In this document: positions 1 to 7,262 of the stretch, piece by piece
Layout of the letters: every line of letters begins with the position of its first letter
Numbering within the stretch: position 1 is the first letter of the stretch
Origin: Deltaproteobacteria bacterium
Lineage (GTDB): Bacteria > Desulfobacterota > Desulfobacteria > Desulfobacterales > B30-G6
Length of the DNA: 20,783 nt
NCBI GenBank assembly: GCA_003647375.1
Contig: QMMS01000042.1
Coordinates: 1 to 20,783, forward strand
Direction of reading: 5' to 3'
Program-made: the position numbers and the translations under genes
Notes under the pieces: generated by a model
What the model saw: only the letters and a program-made list of their open reading frames with translations
Told to the model about the DNA's origin: nothing
Database searches by the model: none

Positions 1-149
1 AAGACAGTTATTAGATGTATTTTAGCGTGTAATACTTTTTATAGTGGAATGGGTTGATAAAAGTCAAGCTCATTTGTCAGTATCAACTAAAAATCGCTTT
101 CACATTGAAACCATTGCACGAAAAACACACTTTGAAAACGGCCATATAT

Positions 150-355
150 CTTGGCAGTATTCCACTTTTAGGCCAACCGGTGATAAATGGAGAGATGTCC
201 AGTTATCAAAATTAACGAAATTATTGCCGATACCATTTGGCCATCCCCAACGTACCACGGGAGCCCCTACCAATGCAAGATATGGTCGGTGGTGATAGTA
301 ATCGCACACCGGTAATTTTTCAGGTGCCTGATGGACGACCGTTTTGTTGGAGCTA
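150..355. repeat. Dispersed degenerate repeat, copy A
   Basis: This gene-free left end (1-512) carries one copy of a repeat also present at about 2723-2925. The best matching part is 226-345 against 2790-2910, including shared words such as TTGCCGATACCAT, AATGCAAGATA, AATCGCACACCGG and CCGTTTTGTTGGAG. A short stem-loop lies at 285-313 (GTCGG / CCGGT arms). The 5' half (about 150-222) is a weaker match to 2723-2790. An 83-codon ORF at 44-295 runs across the repeat and is not credible as a gene. The family is not one I recognise. Confidence 0.7.
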
Positions 356-512
356 TTGCAGTTTATGGTTGGCTTAATTTTCCAGCGATAGCATGTGATA
401 CATATCTCAGGTTCATAGCACCCTGTATGATGTCACAAGTGTATGTAACTTGCTCGTTTGAACCGGTTTGAAATTATGGTCGAATAAAAAGGTTATGAAA
501 ATTTCCTAAAAA

Positions 513-1088
513 CTATGTATGTCTTCGGTCTCTGTTATTAATTTTTTTAACGTGCCAAACAGATCTAACGTTGCTCTTTAACTCAGGTAGTTTCAATGTA
601 ATAGCCACCTCCTCACACGCTACTAAAGCTTGGACTAAAGCAGCACATCTGAAAGGCAATGAAATATCTGTCATTAGCAGAGTAAAAACAGCAATGCTCA
701 TCAAAACTGCGGATATTTTGGCCCCCCACGTGTGATAGCTTGGTAGCTTTCGAAACCTTGCGAAACCAGCTATTAACGGCACAATATATGCTCCGAGCAC
801 TATTATTACAAAGAGTGCCTCTTGTTTCACTATCTCTGGCCATAGCCACCAAATACAAATCGGCACTGTAAGATAAGTTGCCAAATCTCCCCAACTGTCT
901 AGTTTAGCCCCTATATCAGAATTAATGTTTAGTCTTCTCGCAATAAAACCATCAATTGCATCCGATAATAAAGCAAGCACAAGTAAAGCAAGAAAAGTTA
1001 TTCGACAACCCATCCAAGATAGATAGAGCATAAGAGGCGCCGCAATAAGGCGGAATCCACTCAATAAGTTAGGTATGCTATCTTTCAT
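513..1088 (-). CDS. CDP-alcohol phosphatidyltransferase family membrane protein
   Basis: This is an integral membrane enzyme of 191 residues that would transfer a phosphatidyl group from a CDP-linked lipid to an alcohol, or a similar CDP-alcohol phosphotransfer, at the inner membrane. The family signature D-x2-D-G-x2-A-R-x8-G-x3-D-x3-D is complete at residues 43-68 (D43, D46, G47, A50, R51, G60, D64, D68), so the Mg-binding site is intact. Several hydrophobic segments surround it, and the length matches PgsA/PssA-type enzymes. The acceptor alcohol cannot be told from sequence. The C-terminal tail is basic. The gene stands alone on the minus strand, 178 bp downstream of the radical SAM gene, and is much more AT-rich than that gene. 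The two are unlikely to share an origin even though both lie between repeat copies A and B. Confidence 0.88.
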   Translation of the reverse strand: MKDSIPNLLSGFRLIAAPLMLYLSWMGCRITFLALLVLALLSDAIDGFIARRLNINSDIGAKLDSWGDLATYLTVPICIWWLWPEIVKQEALFVIIVLGAYIVPLIAGFARFRKLPSYHTWGAKISAVLMSIAVFTLLMTDISLPFRCAALVQALVACEEVAITLKLPELKSNVRSVWHVKKINNRDRRHT

Positions 1089-1266
1089 AAGAGATTAAAC
1101 TACTTTTTGCCAATTATTAAATTAGAAATAATCTCAATTTCTTAAACATATCAGAAACATTTGATCATGTCAGTGTTCAGGTGAAAATCGAATAAAGTAA
1201 TCCACCACCCGAGAAGTCCTCAAAATGCAGCAACAGTAGGAACGATGCTAATGATTCGGTAACGTG

Positions 1267-2646
1267 CTACTCAGAGGTGGCTCGGGCCAGCGGCGTTTCC
1301 GTTTCCATGGACTGTTCCACCTGCGCCAGAAGCCCCCGCGCCTGCTTCGCCACCCGGCTTCTGGCAGCCAAGATCAAGGCCGCAAACTTCTTCGCGCCTC
1401 CCCGGCGGCCGACGCGCATCACGTTCGCAACGGCGCCAGCGTTCATCCTGTCTAGTTCGCTCGTGAGCTTGAGCGTCGACTGCTGAAGCTGCATCGGGCT
1501 GAAGTGGGGGTGCTTGAAGTGCACGCGCAGGTGACCGGGAAGAAAATAGTTGGTCGTTACGGGTTCTTTTCCCAGCCACCAGGCGTCCGTCACGTTACCG
1601 CTGGAGAGCATGCTGTCGTAGAGCGGGGAACCTGGATAGATGCGCAGAACGCGCAGGTCGTACAGTGCGCACGGAACCTCTTCAAGGTAGCGTTGGGTGC
1701 GCACAAGCTTTTCCGGTGTGTCGTGAGGGAGGCCCACCATGAGGAGGGCGGCTACCTGGATCCCCAGTTCGTTCGCGCTGCGGACGGCCTCCGGGAATGG
1801 TTGGCCTACGTTTTGTCGCTTGCCCACGGAAAGACAATTATCGTCGTCCACGGATTCGACCCCCACCGCCACACCCAGGCAACCGGAATTGGCCATTTCC
1901 TGCATGAGGGCACTGTCGCAGAACTGGTCGAGCGTCATCATCGTGACAAAACGTCGCTTCTTCCGACGCAGCAAGGCGAGCACCTCAGCAGCGTGGCCCC
2001 GATCGGCCAGAAGGTTGTCGTCCGTGAACTGCAGGTGCGCGGCTGGATAGAGTTCCTGCAGTTGATCGATCTCCCTTTCGAGCACCGCCAGCGGTTTGGC
2101 CCGAAACGGCCCCATGAAGCGTGAACTCACGCAGAAAGAGCACCGGTGGTTGCAACCCCGGGTAGCAAAGAGAGAGGCCGGCGTGAGATAAGGCCGGTCC
2201 CCGAAGAAACGGTAGTCGGTTGGCACCATCCGCAAGGGAGGCGTGGGCGAGCCGGTGTACCGCTCCTTGAGTGTTCCCGCCAGAAGGTCCGCGCAGACCG
2301 TCGGCCAGAGGGTTTCGGCCTCACCGGTTACCACGGCATCCGCGTGGCGCATGGCCTCCTCCGGGCGGACGGTGACATGAATGCCGCCCATGATGACTTT
2401 CTTGCCGGCAGCGCGCAGGTCGTCAGCATAACGGTATGCCTTGCCGGTGAACTGGGTCGCCAGGGTAAATGCAAACACATCGCCGTCGTATCGAACCCTG
2501 TCCGTCTGCTCGTCAATCAGGGCCGTCTCGATGGCTTTGGGCGTTACGGAGTTCAAGACCCCAAGCGGCACTGGCGGTTGGGAGATGTTCGCTGTCGAAT
2601 CAAGATTGTACAAATCGTGCATAATGTTGACAAAAATGAGTTTCAT
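1267..2646 (-). CDS. B12-binding-like radical SAM protein
   Basis: This 459-residue protein has the two-domain plan of cobalamin-binding radical SAM enzymes. The N-terminal Rossmann-like domain (about 1-135) contains the family's GGIHVTVRPEEA (87-98) and VVTGEAE (105-111) motifs. The radical SAM core (about 155-370) has the [4Fe-4S] motif C165-x3-C169-x2-C172, with the residues CNHRCSFC. A DxHxxG cobalamin-ligand motif is not obvious, so base-off B12 binding is uncertain. Relatives modify lipids, hopanoids, antibiotics or tetrapyrroles; nothing here fixes the substrate. The start is ATG at 2646, with AGAGAGGCCTCACCG just upstream. The base composition is strikingly GC-rich compared with the AT-rich flanks, and its overlapping frames are long, as expected of high-GC DNA. 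This points to acquisition from a high-GC donor. The family is certain; the role is unknown. Confidence 0.9.
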   Translation of the reverse strand: MKLIFVNIMHDLYNLDSTANISQPPVPLGVLNSVTPKAIETALIDEQTDRVRYDGDVFAFTLATQFTGKAYRYADDLRAAGKKVIMGGIHVTVRPEEAMRHADAVVTGEAETLWPTVCADLLAGTLKERYTGSPTPPLRMVPTDYRFFGDRPYLTPASLFATRGCNHRCSFCVSSRFMGPFRAKPLAVLEREIDQLQELYPAAHLQFTDDNLLADRGHAAEVLALLRRKKRRFVTMMTLDQFCDSALMQEMANSGCLGVAVGVESVDDDNCLSVGKRQNVGQPFPEAVRSANELGIQVAALLMVGLPHDTPEKLVRTQRYLEEVPCALYDLRVLRIYPGSPLYDSMLSSGNVTDAWWLGKEPVTTNYFLPGHLRVHFKHPHFSPMQLQQSTLKLTSELDRMNAGAVANVMRVGRRGGAKKFAALILAARSRVAKQARGLLAQVEQSMETETPLARATSE

Positions 2647-2722
2647 CGGTGAGGCCTCTCTTTCAATACTTTCGGGGTGGGTGCAATATATGGGGTTACA
2701 GTGAGTTCAGTAATAAATCTAC

Positions 2723-2925
2723 CTCGCCGATATTCCATGTTGGCATCAACCTGTGATGGAGAACATCTTGTATTTTGGAATCTATTGCAATATTGCCGAT
2801 ACCATCTGGTCATGCCCAACGTATCATGGGAGAATCCTATAAATGCAAGATACGGCCGGTTGTGATAATAATCGCACACCGGCAAAATTTCAGGGGTCTT
2901 ATATCTACCGTTTTGTTGGAGTAAT
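2723..2925. repeat. Dispersed degenerate repeat, copy B
   Basis: This fills most of the gene-free stretch between the radical SAM and cyclase genes. It is in the same orientation as copy A, about 2.57 kb away. It appears to contain two loosely similar half-units: GCCGATATTCCATGTTGGCAT near 2727 and GCCGATACCATCTGGTCAT near 2796. The stem-loop at 2855-2883 has GCCGG / CCGGC arms. Where copy A differs in the outer two pairs it has G-T and T-G instead of G-C and C-G, so pairing is kept if the plus strand is transcribed. An 80-codon minus-strand ORF here is read as a by-product of the repeat. Confidence 0.7.
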
Positions 2926-2960
2926 CAACGGCCTGTCGTATATAAAAATTGTAGAAATGG

Positions 2961-4718
2961 TCAGTCGGGGAGACCTGCCTTGCGAAGTGCATCAGCAAAT
3001 TTATCCCCAGTTTCCTGGTTCTTATATGGCATCGTCTTTGCGTGATATTCAAGAGAGAAGTTCGGATCTATTCTCAGGACTTCCTCGACAGCCTTGTGTG
3101 CCTTTTCAGTTTGGTTTAAAAACCAGTAGGAAGCGGCTAAAGTAAGATACACCGCAAGCTGATCAGGATTGCCAACAAGACCCTTTTCAGATAACTCTAT
3201 TGCTTTCTCATATCGTCCTTTGTTTCGGTAAGCCATTGCCAGAATGATATAAAAATGAGGGGGTGGAATTGGATCGAGCCGAAGTGCCCTCTTGAGCAAC
3301 TTGATAGCTAATTCTGTTTCATCTGACAAACAAAGGATAAATGCCAATTGTCCGTGGGCTTCAGCCCCATTAGGGTTAAGCTCAATAGCTCGCTCTCCTT
3401 CTTTAATTGCCATGTCATGTTGCCTCTTAAACAGATAGATCCATCCCAACAAGCTATGGGCTATATCAAGAGAAGCATTCAGGATAAGAGCTTTTTCAAC
3501 ATTTTTCTCGGCTTCCTCAAAGGATTTTATTGGAGACTTACTCCACCTGTAAAGGAGATTAAAAAGATGTGTAAAGCCTATCATGGCGTAAGGGAAGGAC
3601 CAATCCTTATCGATTTTGATGGCCTCCTTATAAAATTGCTGTGCCTGTTTATTATCTTTTTCGTTATTGCGAATAAAACAATTGTGTCCTCGCATAAGTC
3701 TATCATAGGCTTGTATATTTGTTGTTCCTCCTTCCCAGAGACGAGCCTGTTCCCCGGCAGTTAGGTTTACCATCATTGCAGAAATGAGCTTCATCGTGAT
3801 TTCATCTTGCAAAGCAAATATGTCAGACAGATCCCGGTCATAGCGTTCTGACCACATGTGATAACCGGTTGTGGCATTGATCAATTGTGCTGTTATCCGT
3901 ACTCGATCTCCAGCTTTCTGAACGCTTCCTTCAAGTATGTATTTGACACCCAATTCCCGGGCAATCTGCTTGACGCTAATCGATTGGCCTTTGTAGGCGA
4001 AGGATGAGTTTCTTGCAATTACGAAAAGGTTGTTCACCTTGCACAATCCATTGATGATCTGCTCAGTCAGACCATCACTAAAGTATTCCTGATCAGGATC
4101 TTTGTTCATATTATCGAACGGCAAAACCGCAATAGATGGTTTGTCCGGCAACTCAAGAGGTTCAGCCACTAAAGGCTTTGGAGAATCAGAGTCCATCAGG
4201 ACTTTGTAAACTCTTACTGGTTCAGATATGTTTTTTACAGGGTGTTCCCCAATATATTCAAAACCGAAAACCAGCTTCTTTTTTATCTGATCGTAGGCAC
4301 CTCGGGATACACATATGCCAGCCGGATCTGCCAAACCTTCTATCCTTGCAGCAATGTTAACACCATCACCATAGATACGATCCTCATCCTGAACAACATC
4401 ACCGATGTTCACACCAATTCTGAACTCCAGCCTTTTGTCCTCTACAAGCCGGTCATTTTCTATTTTCAATTGTTTTTGAATTTCCACTGCACACTGTACC
4501 GCATCTACCGCACTGGCAAATTCGGACAGTACATTATCACCGGGACTGTCCACCACACGACCATTGTGTTGCTCGATGCAGCGGGATATGATGTCCCGGT
4601 ATTCTTTGATCGTCTTGATTGTAAAAACCTCATCATCAGCCATGAGGATGGAGTAGCCTTTGACATCAGCACTGAGGATCGCTCTAAGTTTGCGTGTGAC
4701 TCTTTGTTCTGGGGGCAT
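2961..4718 (-). CDS. Class III adenylate cyclase with TolB-like domain and TPR repeats
   Basis: A cytoplasmic multidomain signalling protein of 585 residues. Residues 8-175 form a class III nucleotide cyclase domain. The two metal-binding aspartates are D18 (SADVKGYS) and D61 (PGDNVLSEF), and the transition-state pair N121/R125 lies in GVNIAARIE, so it should be active. Residues 195-320 form the FlgO/TolB-like domain common behind such cyclases (IAVLPFDNM ... FSDGLTEQI ... YILEGSVQ). Residues 335-560 carry several TPR motifs, probably for protein binding. ATG at 4718 is chosen because AAGGTGA sits 5 nt upstream. The frame stays open to 4886, but the extra 56 residues have no domain character. 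The output is probably cAMP; guanylate cyclase is not excluded. No TM segment is visible. It stands alone between repeat copies. Confidence 0.9.
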   Translation of the reverse strand: MPPEQRVTRKLRAILSADVKGYSILMADDEVFTIKTIKEYRDIISRCIEQHNGRVVDSPGDNVLSEFASAVDAVQCAVEIQKQLKIENDRLVEDKRLEFRIGVNIGDVVQDEDRIYGDGVNIAARIEGLADPAGICVSRGAYDQIKKKLVFGFEYIGEHPVKNISEPVRVYKVLMDSDSPKPLVAEPLELPDKPSIAVLPFDNMNKDPDQEYFSDGLTEQIINGLCKVNNLFVIARNSSFAYKGQSISVKQIARELGVKYILEGSVQKAGDRVRITAQLINATTGYHMWSERYDRDLSDIFALQDEITMKLISAMMVNLTAGEQARLWEGGTTNIQAYDRLMRGHNCFIRNNEKDNKQAQQFYKEAIKIDKDWSFPYAMIGFTHLFNLLYRWSKSPIKSFEEAEKNVEKALILNASLDIAHSLLGWIYLFKRQHDMAIKEGERAIELNPNGAEAHGQLAFILCLSDETELAIKLLKRALRLDPIPPPHFYIILAMAYRNKGRYEKAIELSEKGLVGNPDQLAVYLTLAASYWFLNQTEKAHKAVEEVLRIDPNFSLEYHAKTMPYKNQETGDKFADALRKAGLPD

Positions 4719-4798
4719 GTGGATCACCTTCTGGTTTGTGGTTTGAAAGAAGATGATATGTCTTTGAAAGGTGCTTACAGGTCGAGAATGAGACCAGC

Positions 4799-4849
4799 TC
4801 AAGTGTGTTTTAAAGGGCTCAGCATCAGACCAGGTGTGATTCAAGTGTG
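4799..4849. promoter_or_regulatory. Direct repeat upstream of the cyclase gene
   Basis: The 9-mer TCAAGTGTG occurs at 4799-4807 and 4841-4849, 42 bp apart (about four helical turns). AGACCAG precedes both, at 4791-4797 and 4827-4833. The repeats lie 80-130 bp upstream of the cyclase start, where a regulator or promoter element would be expected. No factor can be named. Confidence 0.3.
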
Positions 4850-4949
4850 CTATAAGATCAATACATGCTTTGGGTGGGTGGGTCAAGGTATTAGCTGGTT
4901 CAAGGTTGTTTCAGGGTGATATCATGACAGAAAACCAAATATCACCCAA

Positions 4950-5056
4950 TTACCGATAGATGGAGTAAGACCAGTATAGCTAAATTGCTGATACCATAAT
5001 CAGTCATTGTCAGGCCAAGCGAATCTTGTTGAATATTTTGTATTTTGGCGTCCGCC
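4950..5056. repeat. Possible third, decayed copy of the dispersed repeat
   Basis: ATTGCTGATACCAT (near 4983) matches ATTGCCGATACCAT of copies A and B with one change. Downstream, GCCAAGCGAATCTTGTTGAATA can be aligned with the corresponding part of copy B if gaps are allowed. TTGTATTTTGG near 5037 also occurs in copy B. The hairpin is not conserved. It shares the gene-free stretch between cyclase and small ORF with the direct repeats near 4800. Confidence 0.3.
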
Positions 5057-5072
5057 GTGTTACCAAAAATGT

Positions 5073-5255
5073 ATGAGAAAAATTATCAAAGAAATTGTCA
5101 AAAAATATCCCCATGATGCTTGGCTACAGATGAAGCTGGCCGAACTCAATATTGAGTTTGATGAAATAAGCCGTGACCGTAATCGGCTGGTGTCAGAATT
5201 AGGCAATGCCAGAAACACCATCAATCGGCTACGGGCTGAGATAGATTCCAAATAG
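5073..5255 (+). CDS. Small hypothetical coiled-coil protein
   Basis: A possible 60-residue protein that I do not recognise. It begins with a basic segment (MRKIIKEIVKKYPHDAW), and residues about 20-60 show heptad-like spacing of hydrophobic residues among charged ones (AELNIEFDEI ... RNRLVSELGNARNTINRLR), typical of a short coiled coil. The frame is open from 5007, but the first 22 codons fall in repeat-like DNA, so the internal ATG at 5073 is preferred. There is no clear Shine-Dalgarno sequence before it, which weakens the call. A good terminator follows 66 bp downstream. It is either a real small protein or a chance ORF. Confidence 0.4.
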   Translation: MRKIIKEIVKKYPHDAWLQMKLAELNIEFDEISRDRNRLVSELGNARNTINRLRAEIDSK

Positions 5256-5321
5256 CTCTTGGTTGTTGGCTAAAACATTGCGATACACGGAATCATATCG
5301 TTGTTTTTGGGTGGAAAAAAT

Positions 5322-5363
5322 AAAAAAGGGCATCACCTAATATTTCAAGGAATGCCCTTTTTT
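5322..5363. terminator. Bidirectional intrinsic terminator
   Basis: A perfect 12-bp stem AAAAAAGGGCAT / ATGCCCTTTTTT (5322-5333 with 5352-5363) encloses an 18-nt loop. It is followed by T-rich DNA on both strands. It would end transcription of the small plus-strand ORF and of the cold-shock gene arriving from the right. Confidence 0.9.
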
Positions 5364-5388
5364 ATTTCAATGTTTAAGAAAGATTGTA

Positions 5389-5589
5389 CTATACGACTGT
5401 TACATTTGTGGCGGAAGGACCTTTGGGTCCCTGCTCAATATCAAATGTTACTCGGTCGCCTTCATCAAGAGATTTGAAGCCACTCGCATTAATACCAGAA
5501 TGATGAACAAATACATCCGGACCGTCTTCCTGCTCAATGAAGCCAAAGCCTTTACTTGCGTTAAACCATTTTACAATTCCATCAGCCAT
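5389..5589 (-). CDS. csp: Cold-shock domain protein (CspA family)
   Basis: A single cold-shock domain of 66 residues, the normal length for the family. It binds single-stranded RNA or DNA and acts as an RNA chaperone or antiterminator in the cytoplasm. The RNP1-type motif KGFGFIEQ (13-20) and RNP2-type motif VFVHHS (26-31) are both present, after the typical start [14 protein letters not shown]. The frame extends 10 codons further upstream, but ATG at 5589 is right: GGAGTG lies 7 nt before it and homologues begin at this methionine. It is monocistronic, with the strong terminator at 5322-5363 just downstream and an AT-rich leader and promoter region upstream. Which of several paralogues it is cannot be told. 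Confidence 0.96.
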   Translation of the reverse strand: MADGIVKWFNASKGFGFIEQEDGPDVFVHHSGINASGFKSLDEGDRVTFDIEQGPKGPSATNVTVV

Positions 5590-5920
5590 AGTTGCACACT
5601 CCTTATAGAGATTATTCATAGTTCCAAACTTCGGGCTGCCCCTCTGGCAAATGGATCTTTCCTTCAGTGCGAAACCGATCCTTCATTCTAACCGGACCTT
5701 TAATGATTATGTAACAAATAAACTTAATATTGTTAATTTTCAAGTTAAATTCACATATTTTTTAGTTCAGAACGATTTTTTATGATTAATCAAGAAAGGG
5801 AGCGAGGGAATTCTCGTGTCGGCATGCAGTGCCTATCCCGTGGATATGGATATATTGATTACACACCCGCGCATATGGACATTAATATCTGGATCCCTTT
5901 GCCCTAACCTTCACCTTCCT
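5590..5920 (-). promoter_or_regulatory. Leader and promoter region of the cold-shock gene
   Basis: This 331-bp gene-free stretch lies between the 3' end of the HU gene and the cold-shock start. It is very AT-rich at 5700-5790, where a promoter would be expected. Cold-shock genes often have long structured leaders, but I could not identify a cold box or a clear -35/-10 pair. It also contains one copy of the 15-bp repeat (5830-5844). Confidence 0.35.
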
Positions 5921-6337
5921 CTATTTGTTTACAGCATCCTTCATGGCTTTTCCCGGGACAAACTTCGGGACCATTTTCTCTGCAATCTGCATGGTCTCTC
6001 CAGTTTGCGGATTTCTACCCTCTCTTGCGCTTCTCTTGTTGACCTTAAAGGTCCCAAATCCTACAAGCTGAACGGCTTCATTTTTCCCCAGTGCGCCAAT
6101 AATTTCTGATAAAACACAATCTACCGCAGCCTGAGCTTCTTTTTTGGAAGAGACTACTTTAGCCACTTCATTGATCAATTCGCCTTTATTCATTTTTATT
6201 TTCCTCCGGTTTAATAGTTTCCCTAAATCAGGAGCCATGGTTCATACATATTATTAAAAGATAGGTCAAGGATAAAAAGCCTGCACAGAATTGGTTGTCG
6301 AATTTCCCTTTTCGGATTCGGTTGCCTATCCCGTGGA
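5830..6337. repeat. 15-bp direct repeat flanking the HU gene
   Basis: TGCCTATCCCGTGGA occurs identically at 5830-5844 and 6323-6337, one copy on each side of the HU gene. Weak similarity extends a few bases to the left of both copies (TCGG...GCC). Two exact 15-mers 493 bp apart are unlikely by chance. They may be binding sites, remnants of a duplicated element, or insertion scars. Confidence 0.6.
5921..6193 (-). CDS. hup: HU-family DNA-binding protein
   Basis: A nucleoid-associated histone-like protein of 90 residues, the standard HU length, which dimerises and bends DNA. It starts MNKGELINEVAKV. It has the core GFGTFKV (47-53) and the arm region RSAREGRNPQTGE (55-67) with the conserved RNPQTG, ending in the helix FVPGKAMKDAVNK. 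The frame is open 15 codons further, but ATG at 6193 is preferred because GGAGG lies 9 nt upstream and homologues start there. It is monocistronic and flanked by the 15-bp direct repeat. Whether it is an HU or IHF-like subunit is not decidable with certainty; the RNPQTGE arm and the C-terminus fit HU. Confidence 0.96.
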   Translation of the reverse strand: MNKGELINEVAKVVSSKKEAQAAVDCVLSEIIGALGKNEAVQLVGFGTFKVNKRSAREGRNPQTGETMQIAEKMVPKFVPGKAMKDAVNK

Positions 6338-6399
6338 GTTTGGTTTCTTTATACGGACCTGACGTATATGGATCAATCTAAAACTATTGTCAAATATCA

Positions 6400-6604
6400 C
6401 CTCACTGCCAGCATACCACAAGGTCAGGAAAGGAGTAAAGAAACGCCTTGCACGCCACATGCATGAGATCCGCTGCCGGAATATAGAGATTACATTGAGA
6501 TGAGATCAAAATCCCCGCTATGCATTATTTTTCGGGATTATAACCAATAAAAAGGTGACCCCGAAAGTGGATGGGTGATCCCTGTGCGAAAGTGAAACTG
6601 TCTG
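6400..6604. other. Possible remnant of an insertion-element end
   Basis: This DNA adjoins the point where the TauE/SafE reading frame loses similarity to its family. On the minus strand it reads GGGATCACC, then CTTTCGGGGTCACC, closely spaced GNNTCACC repeats next to an AACTG/CAGTT boundary. Such repeats recall the multiple terminal repeats of IS21-type elements. No transposase is left here. The rest of 6194-6520 holds the HU leader, one 15-bp repeat copy and nothing else I recognise. Confidence 0.3.
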
Positions 6605-6833
6605 AGGCCCATAATGCGAATTTCAGGACCACTTTGGGATCAGCTTTTCCTCCCACCAGGATCACTTTGAAGATATTGTCGGCCAGATGGACAACGACCG
6701 TTGCGGCCACCGCCACTTCAACGGGGAAAAAGAGAGCAAACATAGGCATTAGCAGCGTCCCTAACCCGAACCCCGAAAAAAGTGCCAGACCGGATACGGC
6801 AAACGCCACCGTGCAGATGATAAGATAGCTCAT
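6525..6833 (-). pseudogene. Truncated TauE/SafE-family (TSUP) permease
   Basis: The first 76 or so of 102 residues match the N-terminus of the TauE/SafE (DUF81) sulfite/anion exporter family: a first TM helix, then the glycine-rich motif SGFGLGTLLMP (residues 19-29), AVAATVVVHLADNIFKVILV and GGKADPKVVLKFALWA. Intact members have about 250 residues with seven or eight TM segments. Here similarity ends near 6605 and the frame continues into unrelated residues (SDSFTFAQGSPIHF) before stopping at 6525. The remaining two-thirds of the gene is not in the window. The break coincides with possible insertion-element DNA. ATG at 6833 has GAGGAGG upstream, but rather far (about 14 nt). It is a non-functional fragment, or at most a two- or three-helix protein. 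Confidence 0.75.
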
Positions 6834-7262
6834 AGATTTTGAGCGGCCTCCTCGTACAATTCTCTTATTTTGTCCCTATGTTTTCACAAAGCTCGCCGAA
6901 GCCCCTGATGATGATTGACAAGCTTCGTCGACAAGGGTATGTTTATTTATAATCTTTTTCTGAATCGCTATTCTATCTTGCCTGAATCGGCTCTCTATTT
7001 ACAGAATTGAATATTGTTTCCTGTCGAATTTTCGCTCAAGTGGACAATCCGTATTTGACCAACAAAATAGGCCCAATTAATTTTGTTAGGCAATAGATTT
7101 AATTTACCCCTTCGTCGAGAACAGTCATCTGAGTAACGCTAAAGCGAGCTGCACCCACCATTGTATTGATCAAACAGTTGATGAAGTAGCATTGATAAAG
7201 ATGCTCTAAGCCTGATTAGTTTCATTCAAAAACCATAGCAAATAAACAGAGGAGGGAACATC
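6834..7262. other. Gene-free stretch between divergent genes
   Basis: This holds the upstream regions of the TauE/SafE fragment (left) and the GAF gene (right). It is AT-rich, especially 6940-7100. The short word CTTCGTCGA occurs near 6925 and 7112. I see no gene, RNA or clear promoter. Confidence 0.4.

Noticed and set aside
44..309. Overlapping ORFs on both strands at the left end
   Set aside because: They lie within repeat copy A, have no recognisable domain, and the similarity to copy B is at nucleotide level with gaps, so protein coding is unlikely.
1504..2124. 206-codon plus-strand ORF
   Set aside because: It is antisense to the clear radical SAM gene; long shadow frames are expected in GC-rich coding DNA.
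4719..4886. N-terminal extension of the cyclase
   Set aside because: The extra residues lack domain character, and a good ribosome-binding site precedes ATG 4718.
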